Part shown: in pieces, positions 6,861 to 14,232 of the stretch
Numbering within the stretch: the stretch's first letter is position 1
How the letters are laid out: every line of letters begins with the position of its first letter
DNA from: JADJLQ01 sp040007895
GTDB taxonomy: Bacteria > Bacteroidota > Bacteroidia > Chitinophagales > Saprospiraceae
Direction: 5' to 3'
NCBI GenBank assembly: GCA_040007895.1
Contig: JBDTUE010000048.1
Coordinates: 1 to 21,414, forward strand
Length of the DNA: 21,414 bases
Program-made: the position numbers and the translations under genes
Notes under the pieces: model-generated
Databases searched by the model: none
Told to the model about the DNA's origin: nothing
The model's input: only the letters and a program-made list of their open reading frames with translations

Positions 6861-7829
6861 ATGGCTAAACTCAATCTCACCCGATTTTTTACAAATAGAA
6901 AAGACGACGAATTCGGCCTTGATCAGAGTGTCACTGGAAAGACCCGGTTTTTATTGTCTGATGGTACCTTTAATGTCAAGAAAATAAGTCGTAATCGCTG
7001 GAACCAGTTTAATATTTATCATTGGATCACTTCCATGTCCTGGCCTCGATATTTTCTGACTATTTCGATGCTTTATTTAGGGTCAAATATTGTATTTGCA
7101 ACCATATACTTTTTAATTGGGCCTCTGAATATTGCCGGAATTTCACCGGGATCACTTCTCCAGGAGTGGATCGCTTGTTTCTTTTTTTCTGCCCAAACGA
7201 TTACCACTGTTGGTTACGGAGGCATGCACCCGGTATCTATTGCCAGCAGTACGGTAGCTGCACTGGAAGCTTATACAGGCCTGATGATATTTGCATTAGC
7301 CACCGGTTCATTATACAGCCGGTTTTCCAAACCGCATACAAAAATCAGATATAGTGAAAAGATGATCGTGTCGTTACATGAAGGTAAAAAAGCACTAATG
7401 TTTATGCTGGCCAATGAATTTCATACCAGTCTGATGGAAGTAGAAGCTACCGTTAATCTCAGTTGGCTCGATGATAATGTGGTCCCTGCTAAACGAAGAT
7501 TTACTATTCTCAAACTCGAAGTACCTAAGATTACGATGTTTGCTACCAATTGGGTAGTCGTGCATATCATTGATGAAAATAGTCCTCTTTATGCATTGAC
7601 TCAGGAAGACTGCATCCAGGAAAGCATTCAGCTCTTTGTACTGATCAAAGCTTTTGATGATACTTTTTCCCAAACCATCTATTCACGAAAAAGTTATTTG
7701 AGTAATGATCTGGTATGGGGAGCTAAATTCTCCCGCCCCTATTACCAGGATCCTGGATCGGACAGGGTGATACTGGATCTCGATCAGGTAGGCACATTCA
7801 AAAAGATAGAATTGCCTGGTGATAAATAA
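6861..7829 (+). CDS. Inward-rectifier (KirBac-type) potassium channel
   Basis: The 322-residue protein has the full Kir layout. The N-terminal cytoplasmic part ends in an amphipathic slide-helix region (about 50-62). TM1 is at 65-87, the pore helix and filter TTVGYG at 115-120, and TM2 at 130-152. The RFSKPHTKIRYS segment (154-165) links to the cytoplasmic beta-rich rectifier domain running to about 312. That domain carries typical motifs such as EKMIVS, LMFMLAN and the TNWVVVHIIDENSPLY strand-loop. The product should be a tetrameric K+-selective channel of the inner membrane. The RFS(K/R)P motif is a hallmark of this family. A one-mismatch -7 box (CAATTTTG, 6791-6798) is the only promoter hint in the divergent spacer. 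Confidence 0.95.
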   Translation: MAKLNLTRFFTNRKDDEFGLDQSVTGKTRFLLSDGTFNVKKISRNRWNQFNIYHWITSMSWPRYFLTISMLYLGSNIVFATIYFLIGPLNIAGISPGSLLQEWIACFFFSAQTITTVGYGGMHPVSIASSTVAALEAYTGLMIFALATGSLYSRFSKPHTKIRYSEKMIVSLHEGKKALMFMLANEFHTSLMEVEATVNLSWLDDNVVPAKRRFTILKLEVPKITMFATNWVVVHIIDENSPLYALTQEDCIQESIQLFVLIKAFDDTFSQTIYSRKSYLSNDLVWGAKFSRPYYQDPGSDRVILDLDQVGTFKKIELPGDK

Positions 7830-7891
7830 AGCACTGAAAATCACCCATCATGGGGGACAGGAAATACTAGTTTAGTGTAGATACATTAAGC

Positions 7892-7899
7892 TACCTTTG
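7892..7899 (+). promoter_or_regulatory. Bacteroidota -7 box upstream of the small membrane protein
   Basis: TACCTTTG matches TAnnTTTG perfectly and is followed by CAG, as in many Bacteroidota promoters. A start near 7905 would leave a leader of about 19 nt to the ATG at 7924. I see no clear -33 TTTG at the standard spacing. Confidence 0.55.
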
Positions 7900-7923
7900 C
7901 AGTGAAAAAGAATTCACTCGGAT

Positions 7924-8355
7924 ATGTTTAGAAAGGCACTGTTTACATTGATCACCCTACAATTTCTAACTGCTTTTTTCCATTCATTAAGCTTCTTTAC
8001 TCACCCGGTAGCTTCTAATGATACGGAAAAACAGCTTATAGATCTCCTTACCAATTACAAACAGGATATGGGCGGTGGCATACACCGTAGCATGTATGAT
8101 TTATTCATAGGTCTCAGCATTTGTTTTACCCTCATTTGTATCCTGGCAGGCTGGATCAATGTTTATTTTTTACGAAGAAAATTAAATGCGCAATATTGGA
8201 AAGGTTTATTAAAAATTGAATGCTTTGTATTTGGAGCATTATTTATAGGAATGGTAGTCTTTACATTCTTACCTCCAATCGTATTAACCGGATTGATATT
8301 TATTGCTGCCTGTTTTAGTTGGTATATATCAGACAAATCATCGCTGGCAGAATAA
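7924..8355 (+). CDS. Small four-helix membrane protein of unknown function
   Basis: It has 143 residues with hydrophobic segments at about 3-27, 60-79, 97-116 and 118-138. The first could be an uncleaved signal anchor. The segment between helices 1 and 2 is polar and contains MGGGIHRSMYDLFIGLS, a conserved-looking His/Arg/Asp stretch leading into helix 2. It resembles, from memory, LIC_13387-type small membrane proteins; the match is tentative. It has its own promoter box and ends 50 bp before the aminopeptidase start, so partial co-transcription with that gene is possible. Confidence 0.7.
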   Translation: MFRKALFTLITLQFLTAFFHSLSFFTHPVASNDTEKQLIDLLTNYKQDMGGGIHRSMYDLFIGLSICFTLICILAGWINVYFLRRKLNAQYWKGLLKIECFVFGALFIGMVVFTFLPPIVLTGLIFIAACFSWYISDKSSLAE

Positions 8356-8360
8356 TTTTG
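8353..8360 (+). promoter_or_regulatory. Bacteroidota -7 box overlapping the preceding stop codon
   Basis: TAATTTTG fits TAnnTTTG, and its first three bases are the TAA stop of the small membrane gene. A start near 8366 would give a leader of about 40 nt to the ATG at 8406 and would exclude the longer upstream reading (8319). No convincing -33 element. Confidence 0.4.
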
Positions 8361-8405
8361 ATTCTATTCATGAATATTTTTTCCAATTTTAATAATCATC
8401 TTTTT

Positions 8406-11039
8406 ATGAAACGTATAGGTGCAGGGCTTATAATCTGTCTGTTGTGTTTAAGTTGCGGAAGCCCGAAAGCAATGCAGAAATCGGTAATGAAACCCAATGA
8501 ATCGGATACTGCATTGACTGAAATGGAATACCGGCACCTGGATACACTGGAAGTGACACCAGAACGCAATGGTGAGACCAAAGATGAGATACAAGAGCCT
8601 TTACTTCCATACAGACCTTCCTATACCCGAAGATGGGACCTGATCCATACCTCCCTGGTCCTTAAGTTTGACTGGAATGCAGAACATGTATTGGGAGTTG
8701 CAAAACTGAAATTAGTACCCTTGTTTTATACAATGGATAGCCTGGAGCTGGATGCCAAAACTTTTGATATGGGATCCGTTACTGCGAATGGCCGCACAAT
8801 AAATTTTTCATACCATGATGATATTTTAAAACTAATACTAGGTAAAAAATATACCCGTACAGACACCTTGAACTTAGTCATTAATTATACTGCGAAACCA
8901 AGCGAAAATATAACCAAAGGCAGTGCTGCCATCACGGATGATAACGGCCTTTACTTCATTGATGCCCATGATACGGATCCATTATTACCAACTCAACTTT
9001 GGTCACAGGGTGAAACAGAAAACAACAGCAGATGGTTTCCAACCATAGACAAGCCCAATGAAAGAATGACGATTGATATCACCCTCACGGTACCTGACTC
9101 GATGATCACCTTGTCGAATGGTTTAATGACTTCAACCAGTATGAATCCCGATAAAACACGTACAGATACCTGGGTCATGGATCAACCGATTGCACCTTAT
9201 CTGGTCATGATTGCCGCAGGGCCATTTGCAAAAGTCAGTGAAATGTGGAAAGGCATACCTGTAGAATATTATGTCGATAAAGCCTATGGCCCATATGCAA
9301 AAGACATTTTTCATTATACCCCTGAGATGCTGACTTTCTTTAGCGATAAACTCGGTCTCAAATACCCATGGAAGAAATTCAGCCAGATCATCGTCAAAAA
9401 ATATGTAAGCGGAGCAATGGAAAATACCACTGCTGTCGTATTCGGTGATTTTATTGAAAAGACCCGAAGGGAGTTAATTGATGAACCGAATGATTATATC
9501 GTTGCCCATGAAATGTTTCACCATTGGTTCGGTGATTATGTCACTTGCGAATCCTGGTCAAATCTGACTTTGAATGAAGGTTTTGCCAATTACTCCGAAT
9601 ACTTGTGGATGGAACACCAATATGGTAAATATGAAGCGGACCGTCATCGGGAAGAGGAACTTACAGGTTATTTATCCTCTGTATCCTTTGGCAAACCGCA
9701 CGACCTGATTGATTACCGATATGCGGATAAAGAAAACATGTTTGATGCACACAGTTATAATAAGGGAGGACTGGTTTTGCACATGTTGCGCTATTATGTA
9801 GGTGATGATGCGTTTTATACTGCTTTGCATGGATACCTTATTAAACATGCTTATCAATCGGTAGAAGTACACGACTTAAGGATGGCATTTGAAGAGGTGA
9901 CCGGAGAAGACCTTCATTGGTTTTTTGACCAATGGTTTCTCGATGACGGGCATCCTTCACTTTCGTATACCTATGAATACGATAAAACCAATAAAAATAT
10001 AGTCCTTTCTCTTAATCAGACTCAAATAAAATCCTATCCCAGTCCTTTTATCCTACCTATCGATATTGATATTCATCATTCCAACGGGTCTATCGAAAGG
10101 CAACGAGTATGGATGAATGAACGCGATCAGGAAATTACATTGAGCAGTCAGGATAAACCAAACCTCGTAGTGCTGGATCCGGATCGTGTGTTATTAGTGG
10201 AATGGAATGAACCGGAATTATCCGCTACGGAATACGCCTATCAATGGCGCCGATGCAATAACCTTCAGCTTAGATTAAATGCATTATCTGCTTTGACTGA
10301 AGACAAAATGTATCCCGCTATCTGGAAAGAGGCAATTGCTGATCCATATTGGAATATTAAATTGAGAGCACTTGATTATGTTCCCGATTTGAGTAAATCA
10401 GACCTTGAAGTTCTATCTACCATGGCCTCCAAAGATGCCCATTCGCAAGTAAGGGCTGCTGCGATCCGGATTCTTGGCGAAAAAGATGCAGCAGGTCTTG
10501 AAACTCTGCTCGACCATATCATTAAATCGGATAGTGCCTATGTTGTACTTTCAGAAGCATTAAAAGCGATGGGTAAAATCAATCCCGCTAAAGCAGGAGC
10601 CTTGTCCAAATCTATGCAGCATGAAAAAAACAACCTCATGCAGGAAGCCATCGCAGATATTATAGTCAGTAACGATGATCCATCGAGTGTAGATTATATC
10701 GAAAATAAATTGTCAGAATACCCTTCTTTAGCCGTTACCCTGGTTGATAAATATGTAGGTTTAATGACCAACCAATCTTCGGATATGATTTATTCGAAGG
10801 CTACTTTTCTTTTCAAACAGGCTACGAAAAAAGATGTTGATAAAAACAGTAAATTTTATTTGATGAAAGGACTTTTCGATTTGAAAGAATTGCTGCTTAC
10901 GCGTGCTATCAAAGAAAAAGATAATCCTAAAAAGTTGATGCTGGAAGATGATGTGAAAAATTTGAAGGCAAGAATCCAGGAGATCAAAGAAAAAGAAACG
11001 GATACAGAATTAAAAGAAATTTTCAGGCAGTTTAATTGA
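8406..11039 (+). CDS. M1 family zinc aminopeptidase lipoprotein with C-terminal HEAT-like repeats
   Basis: The frame opens at 8319, but I chose the ATG at 8406. It gives a lipoprotein signal peptide (MKRIGAGLIICLLCLSC, modified Cys17) and lies behind a -7 box. The protein then has 877 residues. After the N-terminal beta saddle, the peptidase core shows GAMEN at 336-340, HEMFH at 368-372 and the third zinc ligand Glu391 (NEGFA, 18 residues after the second His). Tyr451 in YNKGG is the transition-state tyrosine. It removes N-terminal residues from peptides, probably as a lipid-anchored envelope protein feeding peptide uptake. From about 617 to 790 short helical pairs (RLNALSAL, IKLRALDYV, VRAAAIRILGE) form HEAT-like repeats, as in other long M1 enzymes. 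The stop overlaps the convergent phosphatase gene by 8 nt. Confidence 0.94.
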   Translation: MKRIGAGLIICLLCLSCGSPKAMQKSVMKPNESDTALTEMEYRHLDTLEVTPERNGETKDEIQEPLLPYRPSYTRRWDLIHTSLVLKFDWNAEHVLGVAKLKLVPLFYTMDSLELDAKTFDMGSVTANGRTINFSYHDDILKLILGKKYTRTDTLNLVINYTAKPSENITKGSAAITDDNGLYFIDAHDTDPLLPTQLWSQGETENNSRWFPTIDKPNERMTIDITLTVPDSMITLSNGLMTSTSMNPDKTRTDTWVMDQPIAPYLVMIAAGPFAKVSEMWKGIPVEYYVDKAYGPYAKDIFHYTPEMLTFFSDKLGLKYPWKKFSQIIVKKYVSGAMENTTAVVFGDFIEKTRRELIDEPNDYIVAHEMFHHWFGDYVTCESWSNLTLNEGFANYSEYLWMEHQYGKYEADRHREEELTGYLSSVSFGKPHDLIDYRYADKENMFDAHSYNKGGLVLHMLRYYVGDDAFYTALHGYLIKHAYQSVEVHDLRMAFEEVTGEDLHWFFDQWFLDDGHPSLSYTYEYDKTNKNIVLSLNQTQIKSYPSPFILPIDIDIHHSNGSIERQRVWMNERDQEITLSSQDKPNLVVLDPDRVLLVEWNEPELSATEYAYQWRRCNNLQLRLNALSALTEDKMYPAIWKEAIADPYWNIKLRALDYVPDLSKSDLEVLSTMASKDAHSQVRAAAIRILGEKDAAGLETLLDHIIKSDSAYVVLSEALKAMGKINPAKAGALSKSMQHEKNNLMQEAIADIIVSNDDPSSVDYIENKLSEYPSLAVTLVDKYVGLMTNQSSDMIYSKATFLFKQATKKDVDKNSKFYLMKGLFDLKELLLTRAIKEKDNPKKLMLEDDVKNLKARIQEIKEKETDTELKEIFRQFN

Positions 11040-11715
11040 TTGACACGGCATCTTGGGTGGACTTTTCTCTAAACACAAATTCAGAAAGTTTTACACTTAA
11101 AATACCAAGACCTGCTCCGGCAATTACATCATTAGCCCAATGCCTGTTTTTTAATATTCTCAGGATTCCTACTGTTGATGCCGCACTGTACGTAAGAACC
11201 TGTAACCAGGGTTTTCCCTTTGCATAATGATCGCAAAACAATGCAGCTCCTGCAAATGCTTCAGTAGTGTGCCCACTGGGAAAGGATAGGTAGTCACTAT
11301 TATTTGGCCTTAATATATGACTTTGCCTTTTTATAGTTTGGACAGCAATGTTGGTGATTACTTCAGTTAATACAACTCGTTTCAGAAAAAGCCATTTTTT
11401 GTCTGATTTATCAAAAGCAGCTAACACCAATCCTGCTGCTAATGAAGCATGTTGCAAAAAGTCATCCGCATCGGTGTTGAACGTTTTGAAATGTTGAGTC
11501 TGCCAGTTTTTAATTCCAAATCGATTGATAAAGGTGGTGTTATGAATGGAATATGCACCTAATGAAACCAGAGAGATCGGAAGAATTAAAGATGAAATTT
11601 TAGGTTTGTAAGTGAATGGTGTAACCGTTGAGTCTTTTCCCATTCGTTGAGCTAATCCGGTTGTGATCGATGCGAGAAACAGGAGTAATAAGAATAAGAC
11701 TCTTCGTGAAACCAT
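11032..11715 (-). CDS. PAP2 superfamily membrane-associated phosphatase
   Basis: 227 residues with a cleavable-type signal peptide (1-22, ending GLAQ). All three PAP2 signatures are present: K129-x6-R136-P137, PSGH at 146-149, and R186-x5-H192-x3-D196 (RILKNRHWAND). The catalytic histidines are His149 and His192. Proteins of this type dephosphorylate lipid phosphates such as undecaprenyl pyrophosphate, phosphatidate or lipid A; the substrate here is not determined. The domain sits behind hydrophobic segments at about 43-57, 90-102, 112-126 and 170-185. It overlaps the end of the aminopeptidase gene on the opposite strand and is transcribed alone. Confidence 0.9.
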   Translation of the reverse strand: MVSRRVLFLLLLFLASITTGLAQRMGKDSTVTPFTYKPKISSLILPISLVSLGAYSIHNTTFINRFGIKNWQTQHFKTFNTDADDFLQHASLAAGLVLAAFDKSDKKWLFLKRVVLTEVITNIAVQTIKRQSHILRPNNSDYLSFPSGHTTEAFAGAALFCDHYAKGKPWLQVLTYSAASTVGILRILKNRHWANDVIAGAGLGILSVKLSEFVFREKSTQDAVSIN

Positions 11716-11948
11716 TTATTAATATTTAAGATAAATTGTTCAAACAATCTACTTGTATTTTCTGGCATTCCTATTTACGTTGCAAGAAGCCGATGACCTC
11801 CTTTATCGAACCAAATACAAATAATGATAGAGAGAGATATTGATTCGAGTTCATAAAAGAGCAATTATTTCAATAAGCATACTTATTTTACAATACCATG
11901 GTAGTATTTATCTTATTTGTAATTTTATCCTTCACCTATTTTTATTCT

Positions 11949-12764
11949 ATGTCATTTCAAAACAAAACCATCTTCATCACCGGCGGTAGTCGTGGTATTG
12001 GTAAAGCAATTGCCCTGCGAATGGCAAGGGAAGGAGCCAATATCGTGATAGCAGCTAAGTCGGTAGAGGAAAATCCAAAAATTCCGGGTACGATCTACTC
12101 TGCGGCGCAGGAGATTGAAGCTGCAGGGGGCAAAGCATTGCCTTTGCAGGTGGATGTCAGGTTTGAAGAACAAGTAGTAGCAGCGATGGCCTCAGCTGTT
12201 GAGACTTTTGGAGGAATCGATATACTTATTAATAATGCAAGTGCCATTTCCCTTACAGACACTCCTCATACTGAAATGAAGCGATACGACCTTATGCATG
12301 GAATCAATGTACGAGGTACATTCATGACTACAAAACACGCTTTACCTTATCTGAAGAAAGCAGAAAATCCCCATATCCTTACGCTCTCCCCTCCTTTAAG
12401 CCTTGACCCAAAATGGTATGGTAATCATCTGGCATATACCATGAGTAAGATGAATATGAGTATGTGTGTTTTGGGTTGGGCTGAAGAATTTAAAGGAAAG
12501 ATAGCAGTCAATGCACTATGGCCACGCACTACGATTGCAACGGCGGCTGTACAAAATCTATTAGGGGGAGATCAGATGATACAGATGTCCAGGACACCGG
12601 AGATACTAGCAGATACTGCATATTTTATTTTTAAACGGACAGCAGCTACCTGCTCCGGAAGGTTTTGTATCGACGAGGATATTCTTAATGAAGAAGGGAT
12701 TACGGATTTTACAAAATATGCTGTACATCCCGGCTCTGAGCTTATGCCTGATTTATTTCTGTAA
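11949..12764 (+). CDS. HSDL2-like short-chain dehydrogenase/reductase
   Basis: The ATG at 11949 is preferred over the in-frame ATG at 11898, since the extra 17 residues are hydrophobic and the SDR fold begins directly after 11949. The 271-residue protein has the Rossmann motif TGGSRGIG (11-18), NNAS (95-98), Ser147 and Tyr163-x3-Lys167. The stretch ENPKIPGTIYSAAQEIEAAG and the later EEFKGKIAVNALWPRT are characteristic of the hydroxysteroid dehydrogenase-like 2 (HSDL2) branch, found in bacteria and in eukaryotic peroxisomes. The Ala37-Lys-Ser loop after beta-2 is expected to favour NADP(H). The substrate is unknown, and the SCP2 sterol-carrier domain of animal HSDL2 is absent. Cytoplasmic. The GNAT gene starts 3 nt after its stop, so the two are co-transcribed. 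Confidence 0.93.
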   Translation: MSFQNKTIFITGGSRGIGKAIALRMAREGANIVIAAKSVEENPKIPGTIYSAAQEIEAAGGKALPLQVDVRFEEQVVAAMASAVETFGGIDILINNASAISLTDTPHTEMKRYDLMHGINVRGTFMTTKHALPYLKKAENPHILTLSPPLSLDPKWYGNHLAYTMSKMNMSMCVLGWAEEFKGKIAVNALWPRTTIATAAVQNLLGGDQMIQMSRTPEILADTAYFIFKRTAATCSGRFCIDEDILNEEGITDFTKYAVHPGSELMPDLFL

Positions 12765-12767
12765 TGA

Positions 12768-13517
12768 ATGATTTCGGTTAAAAAAACGGCGCTCGGAAAT
12801 ATTCTTTCTTACCGGGCCATGTATTTAGAAGAATTAAAGGCTCAATCCCGTTTTCATGCCTGCCACGAAAGAGGATGGACCGATTCATATATCATTCAAT
12901 CAGACCATCAGGGGATAGGCTATGTTTCAGTCAAAGGAAACGATACTATTGAAGACAGGGATACCGTGTTTGAATTATTCATCATCGCTTCCTTTCGTAA
13001 ACTCTTATATTTAATATATCCGGAAATCCTCCAATGCACACAAGCCAGGTTTATCGAATGTCAATCTAATGATATATCGACTTCTCCAATCTTATTTGAA
13101 TGCGCTCACTCCATCTCGGCGGATACGATATTGTTTAAGGAAGGCGTCAATAATCAGTTAAGTTTACCCGGTGTTGAATTCCGGGAAAAAAAATCCGATG
13201 ATAAAATTTTTAAACATACTTCCGAACCAGAAGGTGACTATGTCTTGAGTGATCAAGGTATTATTGTAGCTACGGGTGGATTTCTTTCGCATTATAATCC
13301 TCCTTATACTGATTTATATATGGAAGTACATCCTGACCAAAGGCGCAAGGGTTATGGTAGTTATTTAATCCGGGAGTTAATCAGGTCCTGTCATCTTGTC
13401 GGCAAGACACCATCAGCCCGGTGTGATATAAAAAACAAGGCCTCCAGGGCTTGTTTGCTTAAAGGAGGAATGCAGGTAGCTGGTTACATCCTCAAGGGTG
13501 TGATAATATCCACCTGA
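12768..13517 (+). CDS. GNAT family N-acetyltransferase, possibly with a second decayed GNAT half
   Basis: Of 249 residues, the C-terminal half (about 150-249) is a GNAT domain. MEVHPDQRRKGYGSYLI holds the acetyl-CoA loop Q191-R192-R193-K194-G195-Y196-G197, followed by the Asn/Ala/Cys segment KNKASRACLLKGGM (222-235). The first half has the order of GNAT strands and helices (YVSVKG, VFELFIIASFRKLLYLIYPEIL) but no R/Q-x-x-G-x-G loop, so it may be a non-catalytic GNAT copy; this is inference. It transfers an acetyl group to an amine that the sequence does not identify. The 3-nt gap from the dehydrogenase indicates one operon. Confidence 0.8.
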   Translation: MISVKKTALGNILSYRAMYLEELKAQSRFHACHERGWTDSYIIQSDHQGIGYVSVKGNDTIEDRDTVFELFIIASFRKLLYLIYPEILQCTQARFIECQSNDISTSPILFECAHSISADTILFKEGVNNQLSLPGVEFREKKSDDKIFKHTSEPEGDYVLSDQGIIVATGGFLSHYNPPYTDLYMEVHPDQRRKGYGSYLIRELIRSCHLVGKTPSARCDIKNKASRACLLKGGMQVAGYILKGVIIST

Positions 13518-13542
13518 TCTGAAAAATTTATTAAAAAATAAA

Positions 13543-13575
13543 TTAAACACTTGTTTAAATCAAACATTTGTTTAA
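13543..13575 (+). promoter_or_regulatory. Tandem palindromic operators, probable TetR binding sites
   Basis: Two 16-bp palindromes lie 17 bp apart start to start. TTAAACACTTGTTTAA (13543-13558) has perfect 7-bp arms. TCAAACATTTGTTTAA (13560-13575) has one mismatch. The shared form is TNAAACANNTGTTTNA. They cover the -33 region and spacer of the promoter and touch its -7 box, which suits repression by the TetR protein encoded 31 nt downstream. Target assignment is by position and symmetry. Confidence 0.75.
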
Positions 13576-13580
13576 TTTTG
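13550..13580 (+). promoter_or_regulatory. Bacteroidota promoter of the efflux operon
   Basis: The -7 box TAATTTTG (13573-13580) is a perfect TAnnTTTG. A -33-like CTTG (13550-13553) lies 19 nt upstream, the standard spacing. Transcription would start near 13587, leaving about 20 nt before the tetR ATG at 13606. Both elements overlap the palindromes. Confidence 0.65.
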
Positions 13581-13605
13581 CAGCCGTTATTTGATTTTGA
13601 AATAA

Positions 13606-14229
13606 ATGGTTTACAGCGAGAAAAAAGTCCTGATCATGGAGTCCGCAGAAATACTTTTTTCTGAAAATGGATTCGACGGAACCTCCGTCAGAGATATTGC
13701 CGAGAAAGCAGGAGTCAACCTGGCTATGATTTCTTATTATTTTGGATCCAAAGAAAAACTGATGGAATCCATATTCCATTACCGGAGTGAACGCCTCACG
13801 GATCAATTGAATCAAATGCTCCGAGATTCCCTGATGTCCTCCATGGAAAAAATCAATAACCTGATCGATTCTTATATCGACAAATTTTTACAACAGACTT
13901 GTTTTCACCGGATCATGGTGAGAGAACAACTGACGAATGCAAAAGGCCCGATGGGTGAAATGATTCTTAAAGTAAAAACAAATAATTATAATTTAATCAA
14001 TCAGCTCATCAAAGAAGGACAGAAAAGAGGAGAGTTTACTAAACCAATAGACATCGGCATGATGATGGCTACACTTATCGGTACGGTCAATCATATCCTC
14101 TCCACCCAGCATTATTACAGGGATATGGAAAACCTCCAGGACCTGTCCGAAGAGCAGTTTAGAAAACACATTCGCAAAAAACTAAGTGTACATCTGAAAT
14201 CATTATTTAAAAGTTCATTGATTCATTGA
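13606..14229 (+). CDS. TetR/AcrR family repressor of the efflux operon
   Basis: At 207 residues this is typical for the family. The N-terminal helix-turn-helix is clear: AEILFSENGFDGTSVRDIA then AGVNLAMISYYFGSKEKL, with the recognition helix around 36-47. The rest is the helical ligand-binding and dimerisation part, ending in a basic tail. It is the first gene of the operon, and the outer-membrane factor starts 3 nt after its stop. The tandem palindromes in its promoter indicate autoregulation together with control of the pump. The inducer is probably a pump substrate, not identified. Confidence 0.94.
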   Translation: MVYSEKKVLIMESAEILFSENGFDGTSVRDIAEKAGVNLAMISYYFGSKEKLMESIFHYRSERLTDQLNQMLRDSLMSSMEKINNLIDSYIDKFLQQTCFHRIMVREQLTNAKGPMGEMILKVKTNNYNLINQLIKEGQKRGEFTKPIDIGMMMATLIGTVNHILSTQHYYRDMENLQDLSEEQFRKHIRKKLSVHLKSLFKSSLIH

Positions 14230-14232
14230 CTT

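Noticed and set aside
7844..7854. CCCATCATGGG inverted repeat after the K+ channel gene as a terminator
   Set aside because: The stem is only 4 bp with a 3-nt loop, and no T-run follows.
8319..8405. Longer N-terminus for the M1 aminopeptidase
   Set aside because: It would overlap the upstream gene by 37 nt and bury the lipoprotein signal 29 residues in; the ATG at 8406 gives a normal signal peptide.
11746..11757. TTGTTCAAACAA near-palindrome upstream of the PAP2 gene as an operator
   Set aside because: It is a single short copy with no adjacent regulator gene, not clearly placed on a promoter, and of a kind expected by chance in AT-rich spacer.
11898..11948. Seventeen extra hydrophobic residues ahead of the short-chain dehydrogenase
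   Set aside because: The Rossmann fold begins right after the ATG at 11949, as is normal for this soluble family; a membrane anchor would be unusual, though it is not excluded.
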